DNA of 64,000 bases, from contig CM023540.1 of NCBI GenBank assembly GCA_013350335.1, positions 45,305,222 through 45,369,221 on the forward strand, in the 5' to 3' direction. Below are positions 56,601 through 64,000 of this stretch, piece after piece. The notes beneath the pieces were generated by a model. It saw nothing but the letters and a program-made list of their open reading frames with translations, searched no databases and was not told the origin of the DNA. Numbering within the stretch: position 1 is the first letter of the stretch; each line of letters opens with the position of its first letter. The position numbers and the translations under genes were made by a program. This stretch comes from Chimonanthus salicifolius. Lineage: Eukaryota; Streptophyta; Magnoliopsida; Laurales; Calycanthaceae.

Positions 56601-57756
56601 TGTTATTAAAAAACAAAACCTTTAGCGATCAAAATTTGAGCCTCTTTCTTCCGTTCTGACTCTACTAGCAAGTCCATGCTTTTCCTAACTCCTTTTGATG
56701 GAGTTATATCCTCTACACATGGTGGAGAAGTAAAGCATAAATACTGACTACAAAGTCAAAAGCAAATATTTATTTTTTGTTTTTTTTTCCTAAAGTGAAA
56801 AGAAAATCTTTATTTAGAAGCAATTTGCTTACTTATCTCATATCGCGGACATTCCAAACCCCAATTAACGGCAGCCTTATTAATAACATTCTGCAACATG
56901 AAGGTGATTTCAAAACAAGACAGATATGGAAGACTATGAGACACTAAAAAAAATTCCTTATGCAATTTAGATACAAACATTTTCCTTATGCAAGGAAGGA
57001 ATGAAAAAATTCGCAGACAAAATAAAAAGTAACTTACCACCATTTTTTTATTGAGTGAAATCCTCCCCTTAATAGAATTGTTAAGTGTAATTTTACCCAA
57101 TTCATTTCACATTGTTGTTTGTGCAAACTGAGTAACAGCAAACAGTGGATTCTCGACACCATAAGATGCTAAGAAAGGATCTATAATCTGCAACAACAAA
57201 GGGAACCATTTTAGAAAAAAGGGAAGAAGAATAAGTTAAAAACGTTTCTAATTTGGTTTTAAAAAATAGTAATTCTACAATGAAGTACTTGGGTTACCAT
57301 GTATCCAGGTCTCCATTTACGGAATCTTACCTTCACATAAAGTACTCCGTCGATGGATAGTGTGGCATTATCCTTGGTAATGCCCGATTGACTACCTATT
57401 GAAATTGTTATTTCCTTCAACGTATGTACGTACGCAATCCTGTCAACCACTGGTATTAAAAAATGGCATCCTGCCTCCAGCGTCTTGTGGTACTTTCTAT
57501 AACGTTCTATTATATACGTGTTCCCCTGCTTAATCCAAACCACCCCGAAATGTAGGGGTGGTTTTTGAGTTTCATAACTTACAACATTAAAAAAAAAAAA
57601 TGAGCCAATTAAATAAAGAACCGAACACCAGAAAAAGTAGAGAATGGGTAGAAAAATGTACCTCAAAAGCCGGACGAAATGCCGGACGGTGGTGGGGACG
57701 GTGGTGGCGATGGTTGTCCTCGATAGGAAAAGCTTGTTCAAGTGCATCATCGCCAT
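50612..57756 (-). pseudogene. SLP2: Stomatin-like protein (SPFH/Band 7), copy B
   Basis: Minus-strand exons: exon 1 57662-57756 (ATG at 57756; basic, hydroxylated start SRTTIATTVPTTVRHFVRLL, fitting a mitochondrial targeting peptide); exon 2 57331-57577 (KPPLHFGVVWIKQGNTYIIE, then YHKTLEAGCHFLIPVVDRIA); exon 3 57038-57187; exon 4 56833-56890; exon 5 56620-56712; exon 7 52242-52329; exon 8 50612-50671 (AACLITAEDYIKAFSNIAQK). Exons 1 and 2 join in phase, and intron 1 is only 84 bp and free of stops. Lesions: a TGA in exon 3 where copy A has TGT, a 4-bp deletion shifting exon 7, exon 6 not found, and exon 9 outside the duplicated unit. Its exon 7 donor (GTGAGT) is intact, unlike copy A. The family forms ring-like scaffolds with prohibitin-like folds in the mitochondrial inner membrane. 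Confidence 0.8.
53426..53547. repeat. 61-bp tandem duplication, unit B only
   Basis: CAACATATTGGTATAAACC begins at 53426 and again at 53487, with the full 61-bp unit repeated identically by eye. Unit A has one copy (near 42967), so it arose after the segmental duplication. Confidence 0.8.
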
Positions 57757-59574
57757 CTGAGAAAGACACCTAGAGCTTTTTCATCAACCATTATTTAATT
57801 TTGAGCCAATATATAGAAATAAGTTACATGTGTAACTATTAACAAAGATAAGAATAAATTGTAGGGTCTTTATTTAGTCATACTATCTTTTTCATTTTAG
57901 TGTATAAATATTTGTTTATAAATCATGAATATTTATAATCCATCTAACAAGCTAAGATGGCAAAATGAAGAAAAAACTTTATCTTGCACCTACCATAAAC
58001 ACACAGATTTCAGATTCTCTGCAACCCCTACTACATGTATATTCCATTCATCTTCAAAGATTATTACCCCTCAACACAGAGATCGCCACCGCTCTGCCAC
58101 TTGTAACAAGATTTGGTAAATTGTTTTCTATGGGCCAACTGCCTACTTGACACCATATGACTCAAATACACAACCTTTATATTGGCAACAAAGAGAGTTA
58201 CCAACCGTGATAAAATCTCTCATTTTTTCCACTTCTCTGGGAAAAAATTCATCCAATTTAAATCAATCAAGTACGAGTAGAATCACCGATATTTTTTCCT
58301 AAAACATTTCTACAACCAACTTATGGGTAATAAGCATTTACCACTTTCGACCAAAAGTTTTCCACTACCATGTGGAAGTCTAGTAGTGGTGGTGGATTCA
58401 CCCATTAGAAGAAAAAGAAGAAGAAAAGGGGAATTGAACAAAAATGTTATCATGAGCCATGTTACATGGACTTTTTGAAATGGGCAATCATCAATGTCAA
58501 ACACATTCTATGTTGGACTTTCCACAGATTTTCTAGTACTGACCTAACATCGTTTGCATGGTGACAATATTACCACACCTTTTCCCAACTGAAAAATAAG
58601 AAATCCAATAACCTCAACAACAAAGAAAAAAAAAACATTTATAGAGAAAATAACAAGCCAAAAACCATTAAAGAGCACAGAGAAAAAACCCAAAAAAATT
58701 TAGAAGTGGAACGAAGAAAATAAAAACCTATTACAAAGTAGAAAGTACGAGATTAAGAGGGAGCAAGTCGAACGAGAGCAGGAGAGAGCGAGAGAGCGGA
58801 GTGAGAGAGCCGCGAGAGAAGAAGAGCAGAAGAAAGGCGAGAGGGGGGAAGAGAGAACGGCTGAGAAGTAGAGTGGAGAGAAAATAGGGTTTATTAAACA
58901 CCGAAATATTGTGCCTTTTTAAGTTTTAACGGTAAACAGCCGGCCCTGATTGCAATTCATCTTTAAATATGAATGATTAAATTATAATAATTGAAAATGC
59001 AGAGACCTTTTCAATTAGTCGACTGTAATAGAAGTAAATACAAATTATCATTTTTCTTTTCAACTTAAATACAATTCAATGTCCATTTAATGCATTCTAA
59101 CTGTTGAGTTAAGTACCATACATAAAACATCTATACATGGGTTTTATTTTAATATTAATTTTTTTTTATTAAAGGACTCCAAGACCCAATTTTATTTCAG
59201 AATAATCCAATTGCAGGTAAAGAAGACCCATTAGAGGAATCCGTATTATAATTATAATTTGTGTTTTTTAATAACGAAGAAGATGCCATCAAAAGAGTGA
59301 CATTGTAGATACGTGAGGGTTCATGAATTAAGACAGTGAACTGGTTACTAATTTTTTTTACAAATATTTCTTTTTTAATTTTATAAAATTAGTACATCTA
59401 TCGTCTGATAAATTATATAAAATTATTAGTTAATTTTTTTATAAAGTTCATGAAAACTAGTTCATTTGACTGATCAAAGAGTAATTTTAAAAAACACTTA
59501 TTTTTTTGATAATTTTTTTTAAAAAGACCCTTTGTTGACTAAAGATCAATTTTTTTTTTTACCCCTTAGAAAAC
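57757..59574. other. Upstream region of SLP copy B, with leader-like block on minus strand
   Basis: About 58740-58890 is purine-rich on the plus strand; on the minus strand it reads as AAACCCTATTTTCTCTCC then pyrimidine-rich leader sequence. CAGGGCCGGCTG on the minus strand near 58943 is a hAT-type end. No coding exon was found. The leader could belong to a hAT element 5' end rather than to the SLP gene. Confidence 0.3.
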
Positions 59575-59705
59575 CTGACTAATGTAACATTACGGAGAAT
59601 GACCCTTTTATGTTGAAAGTGACTTGAACCAAAGACCTCTCTGCGTCTCAGGCAGTTCCTTTCCCTATCCACACATATCATGTAACACTATGGAGAGTGG
59701 CCCTC
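59575..59705 (-). mobile_element. Possible SINE, family shared with 61815
   Basis: On the minus strand GGTTCAAGTCACTTTCAAC (B-box-like) is followed by AAAAGGGTCATTCTCCGTAA. The plus strand at 61815-61935 has the related TTCAATTCACACTT then AAAGGGTCACTCTCCGTAAC. Confidence 0.35.
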
Positions 59706-59966
59706 AAGCTAACCCTCACGGATTAAGATCAACTTTCTTTTGGAAAATTATTTACTCTTGTAGCTCATAGTTTGCATTATGTGAAGAATTTTATTGAATT
59801 CTTATGGGATAGTTTTTTCATTCATTTATCTTTTTCTACATTAATTATATATTGTACACTTGGCGTATGCTTAATTTGATCATAATAAGAGCTAATTTCA
59901 TCTTTAAATTGAAAGCTGAGATTGTTTACCGTCATTGATTTTTTATCTTTAAAATCTAATATTATA

Positions 59967-60003
59967 CTCCCTCTGTTCCAAATTAGTTATCCTATATGAA
60001 TTT
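59967..60003. mobile_element. Stowaway MITE, one end only
   Basis: CTCCCTCTGTTCCAAATTAG followed by TTATCCTATATGAATTTT is a Stowaway left end, preceded by TA. The rest of the element is missing. Confidence 0.5.
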
Positions 60004-60266
60004 TAGAATTGTCTTAAGAAGAGCAATCTAGTAACACACAGGTCATTCTAAAGAGTATAATTAAGTGTCATGCATTGACTAAACTTTTTCAATTTTTTTT
60101 TTCAAAAAAACTCGAACACAATATATTTGTTTGTGCTTATATACCCTTTACAGCATTTTCATTCTTTAGGTCCATTGAGGATTTTGGTTATTCAATATAA
60201 TACAAGAGAGCATCTCTAAATAGGTGAACTACTTGACATCTCGAAAAGATGTCACGTTGTCAATTA

Positions 60267-60447
60267 CTCCCTCCGTCCCATTTTAATTGTCTCGTTTGAA
60301 AATTTGTATTTTTTTAAGAAACTCTCTATTTAAGGCTAGCATTCCATGTGATCTCATCCATTTTCAACACATTTTATGCTAAATGAGACAACTATTTTGG
60401 GACAGTTTCAAAATCCATATAGGACAACTAATTTGGGACAGAGGGAG
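60267..60447. mobile_element. Stowaway-type MITE with empty site in unit A
   Basis: A 181-bp element starting CTCCCTCCGTCCCATTTTA and ending GGGACAGAGGGAG, with TA on both sides (60265-60266 and 60448-60449). The equivalent site in unit A (near 50100) reads GTCAATTACTATTTTTCAT with a single TA. It is non-coding and belongs to the Tc1/mariner group. Confidence 0.85.
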
Positions 60448-60880
60448 TACTATTTTTCATATTTTTGCTATTATTTAACATAAAAGAGACAGTTTTGGAT
60501 AATCGTCGAATAAATCTTGACCGTCATTTGTAGAATGGTCAAGATTTACTTAAAAAATAACAAGAAAAAAGAAAAAAAAGATTGACAGCAAATTACCAAA
60601 AATAGACAAATGAATTATAAGATTTGATTTCATGAGTTTAAAGGATTTGACTAGGGTGAAACTTAGGTCGGGTTTTAAGAAATCTGACCCGACCCGACTC
60701 GATTTCATCGCTAGATTTGACATATGTTTATCATATTAATTTATCAAAATAGAAAACATTGTGGAAAAAGATAAAAGGATTTTAAGATTAGATTTAGTGA
60801 TTTGGAATGTTTAATCTATGATTATCTCAAAATTTAGAAATTTGTACTAAAAATGACTTTAAATGGATTTTATGAAAAAA

Positions 60881-62032
60881 TTCATTAAAAAATGGCCAAA
60901 AATAGAAAAAATAATTTTAAATTTTGTATTGGCAAATTTGAACAGTTGGACCTAAACCGTTACAGTTTATGTATTAAATGGTTTTCATTTGTTTTAAATT
61001 AGCAAGGAAAGAAAGAAAAATTCGTCCAAAGTTGACTAAAAATAGAATGATGGTTTTTAAGAGTTAATTTGGCGAGTTTGAAAACATTGAGATATCTTTA
61101 ACCTGTTAGTATTATAAAATAGAGAAAATTTGTGAGAAAGACTAAAAATAGGAAAAGGGATTTTTATTTAGATTTTAATAAACAACAGTAAATATATAAA
61201 GTTAGAAACTTATTTATAGTTGTATAGTTAGTTAACGTCACCCATTTGATATATATATATATATATATATATATAATCTTGACAAGTACGTAACAATATT
61301 GAAACTAAATTTTGTTTTTTAATTTGTGTTGTGGTTTAGATTCTTAACTTCATTGCCCATTTCCATCACATTTTCTTCATTGTTGTCTTGTTCATCTGAC
61401 ATCCTTCCAACTGCCAAAGTAGGATCAATGGGTTGGATACGCAACCGACCACTTTTTATTTTCTTGATTGTTGAATGCTTAATCATATGGATTATTAAAT
61501 TCTAATCAAGGAAACCACTTATTAAGAACTACATGAACCTATACTATTGTAATATAATCACAGTTATTGTTTTTCTTATTATATTAAGCTGAAACATCAT
61601 AATTAAATATTCAGATTACTTTTTTTAAATTTTCATGTAATAAACAACATTAAATAACATAATTCAAATGTGACAAATTCCATTGGTAATGATGGAAGGA
61701 AATGTAGAGTTTCTGATATTTCACATCGCAAAACTATATTTACATGCTTTTCATTTGGAAAATAACAATGGACGTCACTACTAGCATAGGACAGATTTTG
61801 AAAGTTAAATCCCAAGCAGTTTGATTTGACGGTCAATAACTAATCTCATAAAGTGGGGTTCTTATGTTCAATTCACACTTAATTCTAAAGGGTCACTCTC
61901 CGTAACTTTATAAGATATTGAGTCGTGTGATCTTCAACACAATTCTTCCTTCACTTGAAACAGACGGATACTTAGTGGACTAAAATGGATTTCTTCTCCT
62001 AGGTCTGACAAGTTTCAATAGCTTCGAGGAAT
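60881..62032. other. Intergenic sequence with AT microsatellite
   Basis: An (AT) run lies at about 61250-61274, and a SINE-like block at 61815-61935. No gene is recognised. Confidence 0.4.
61815..61935 (+). mobile_element. Possible SINE, family shared with 59575
   Basis: TGTTCAATTCACACTTAATT resembles a B box region and is followed by AAAGGGTCACTCTCCGTAAC, which matches the minus-strand block at 59575-59705. The A box is not convincing. Confidence 0.3.
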
Positions 62033-63275
62033 CTAAAACCCAAGATACATCTCCTTGAGTTTAAGCAATTCTTTCACAGCATCTTTCATTTCCAGTCGTG
62101 CCAATGGAGATTCTTGTGAACATAATACACCAATGTTGATAATTGATGCCAAGCACTCGAGCATTTTAGTCTTCACACTTTCAAAACTTTCCAAGTCTCC
62201 AACAATATCCGCTTTTGTTAAGAGCAGAGATGGAACAATGATGTCATTTAAAGCTTTTGCAGCAAACACATGAAGAGTCAAATTGTCTTTAAATATATCA
62301 CCAGTGGGGCTTTTTCCTGTGAACATAAGAATCTCAAAACTGAACACATCTCCATGAGTAGATGCCTTTCCACCCATCCCATACTCTGCCATTAAAACAA
62401 AATCCATGGTCAAATGTTACATCATCTTTTTCTTTTCTTTTCTTTTTTACTTCTATATCATTCTTTATTTATTTACATTCAACCCGCACGGATAGCTCAA
62501 GTGGTCTACGCTTCTATGATTAGACTAGAGGTATTGGGTTTGTCTCCTCCCAGACTTATTTGATATATGAGGCTTGTAGGTGATTTCATGTATCTTAGGA
62601 ATTAGTCTCACATTTGATATGGGATAGGAATACCCATGTTATCTAAAAAAATTAGATGACTCATTTTGAATTTCAAATAATAAAAATACAAGCTGATGCA
62701 ATGCTTTTAGATGTACAAAGAAATTATCTATGAAGTCTATTAGAACTATTTTAAAATCATATATAATTTAGAATAGATTAATACTGTTTCTAGCAGTTTT
62801 AGAGGTTGGTTGGCCAAAATAAGAGCCAAAAACGTAGCATGCACAGTACTACGATCCATGCAAAAGACTTTGGGCCCTTCATTTAATTTCTAATATAATA
62901 TATGCATTCCTTTATTTAGGAAAACCTAAGTTGAATTCTAAATCAGAAAATATCTAGTAATGAAACAATCAATGAAGTTATTAATGAAGTTATTACTTGG
63001 AGCAACATATCCAATGGTTCCCTTTATGCCAAGTGACTTGATTTGAATTTGAATTGAGTTGTAAAGGAATCGAGATAAACCGAAGTCACCCATATAGGCA
63101 ATCATGTCATCATCAAGAAGAATATTGCTTGGCTTTAGATCACAATGAGCCATTTGTGATTGACAATTATTATACAGATAATCCAATGCAGACGCCACAT
63201 CAATTGCTATATTCACTTGATGAGTGAGGCGTTTGTTCGGACTATCAGAACGCCCGAACAAATGGGTTGTGAAGA
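62033..63275 (-). pseudogene. LRR receptor-like kinase, truncated kinase domain (two exons)
   Basis: Exon 1 (62997 to about 63275) encodes VNIAIDVASALDYLYNNCQS, the catalytic loop HCDLKPSNILLDDD (non-RD type, Cys before Asp), DFGLSRFL and GTIGYVAP. Exon 2 (62033-62385) encodes YGMGGKASTHGDVFSFEILM, FTGKSPTGDIFKDNLTLH and the C-terminal MKDAVKELLKLKEMYLGF before TAG. The 611-bp intron sits between the APE and YGMG segments, the usual place in this class of plant LRR-RLKs, and has GT/AG ends. The APE Glu would be Lys after splicing. Everything upstream (signal peptide, LRRs, membrane span, kinase N-lobe) is absent: similarity stops near 63275. Intact relatives are plasma-membrane receptors, often for immune recognition. 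I call it a truncated pseudogene. Confidence 0.75.
62484..62650 (+). mobile_element. tRNA-derived SINE in the receptor kinase intron
   Basis: GATAGCTCAAGTGGTCTACG holds an A box (TAGCTCAAGTGG), and GGGTTTGTCTCCTCCC about 45 bp on is B-box-like. The body ends near ATCTAAAAAAATTA. It is a different family from the 49080 SINE and lies opposite to the gene's transcription. Confidence 0.55.
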
Positions 63276-63591
63276 GGGATTTTCAAAAGAGGTCGGTTCT
63301 CGACTGATTTTATAAACAAGATATCAAAATTCATCTACTCTTAACTTTATGAACTCCGGGACTGATTTTAAATGAAAAGGGTATAAATAAATTTTGATAC
63401 CCTGTTTGTAAAAATCGATCGACAAACGGCCTATTTTGAAAATTCCTCTGCACACAGCACATTCGTTCCCAACGAATGTTTCGTATGCGAACGGATGAGG
63501 ACTAAGGCAGTGCCTATTTTGGGGTTTTTTGTTTATATATTTTTTTTGAAAGGTTTTTTTATATTTTTGTAAATTCATTTTTCTAATTTTT
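63276..63591. other. Sequence upstream of the truncated kinase, no gene recognised
   Basis: No LRR or kinase N-lobe exon could be found here on the minus strand. An 84-codon minus-strand open frame (63324-63578) has no family features. Confidence 0.3.
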
Positions 63592-63766
63592 TTTTTTTAT
63601 AACCAAGGAGAACTCCAAATAACATGTTTGGTGTAAACTCTTCTAAACCCCTCTAGAGGATGCCCACACCCATATAGGACGCCCTTAGTTTACGCCGCAT
63701 GAACTGAAACTAGCAACCTCTCACTTTCCGAGGTGAGAGATAACCAGTTGCGTTACCCAACGTTGG
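63592..63766 (-). mobile_element. tRNA-derived SINE
   Basis: On the minus strand GGGTAACGCAACTGGTTATC contains an A box (TAACGCAACTGG), and GAGAGGTTGCTAGTTTCAG a diverged B box. The body runs to a T-rich (A-rich when inverted) end near 63592. Confidence 0.5.
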
Positions 63767-64000
63767 GTTTCTTTTTTTTAGGGTGCTACATGAGGACTTC
63801 TCAGGAGGTCACATATTCTACTACTACTCTCGCTCAAGCACGTTTAACTTCGGAGTTCTGATGGGATTCGGTGCATTAGTGCTTGTATGATCGTATCCAA
63901 ATATAGTATCCTTCAAATTTGATTGGATTTATTTATTTTTCTCATTTTGCTGAGTATGAAAATGCATGTACTTACTCCGTATAAAGTTATGAACGTTGTA
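63767..64000. other. Window end, nothing recognised
   Basis: AT-rich, no coding exon or element end supported. Confidence 0.3.

Larger units (their letters stand above)
50537..60880. repeat. Tandem segmental duplication, unit B (10.3 kb)
   Basis: Direct second copy of 40261-50531. It begins inside SLP intron 8, so it lacks exon 9, and ends TTTATGAAAAAA before TTCATTAAAA; that downstream sequence is the ancestral right flank. It lacks the MITE at 45805, the inverted exon 2 repeat and the hAT end of unit A, but carries a Stowaway (60267-60447), a 61-bp tandem duplication (53426-53547), about 220 bp at 51930-52150 absent from A, and a deletion of about 480 bp near 60228 relative to unit A. Confidence 0.85.

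Overview
This is nuclear DNA from a flowering plant, AT-rich and dominated by transposable elements. The plant signature is clear: spliced GT/AG genes, a Tekay-type Ty3/gypsy element primed by initiator tRNA-Met, RTE and L1-like LINEs, tRNA-derived SINEs, Stowaway and Emigrant-like MITEs, a cucumisin-type subtilase, a stomatin-like protein gene and a non-RD LRR receptor kinase. I see no host gene that looks complete. The recognisable host genes are broken, duplicated or truncated. The species cannot be named from sequence alone.

Layout. 0-12 kb: intergenic DNA with an LTR scrap, a decayed subtilase fragment (about 4.4-4.8 kb), SINEs, an Emigrant-like MITE, a Mutator-like MITE and two collinear blocks of an RTE LINE. 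12-23 kb: nested LTR elements. A minus-strand copia RNase H remnant is cut at 13911 by a large Tekay chromovirus (5' LTR 13911-17139, truncated 3' LTR 22495-22846). Its gag and pol are full of stops, but an extra small ORF with three CCHC knuckles lies intact between the PBS and gag. 23979-27643: a solo LTR of 3.7 kb flanked by the 5-bp duplication CATTT. 28-31 kb: a decayed hAT transposase (coding minus) split by a 1.57-kb Mutator-like element that carries a gene-like exon and three near-identical palindromes. 32.66-35.34 kb: five direct copies of a 534-bp leader-like module. 38-39 kb: an L1-like LINE 3' end.

40-61 kb: a tandem duplication of about 10.3 kb (unit A 40261-50531, unit B 50537-60880). 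It copies most of a minus-strand stomatin-like (SPFH/Band 7) gene. Unit A plus its flank keeps exons 2-5 and 7-9; unit B keeps exons 1-5, 7 and 8. Exon 6 is not found in either, and each copy carries its own lesions. In copy A the exon 2 region is inverted-duplicated into a 333-nt-arm hairpin. Later insertions are present in one unit and absent at the same site of the other, so the two units serve as filled and empty site controls.

61-64 kb: the 3' kinase half of an LRR receptor kinase gene (minus strand, two exons), with SINEs in and upstream of it. The most unusual signals are the exon 2 hairpin, the intact zinc-knuckle ORF upstream of gag, the palindrome array in the Tekay LTR, the palindromes and exon inside the Mutator-like element, and the 534-bp five-unit array.
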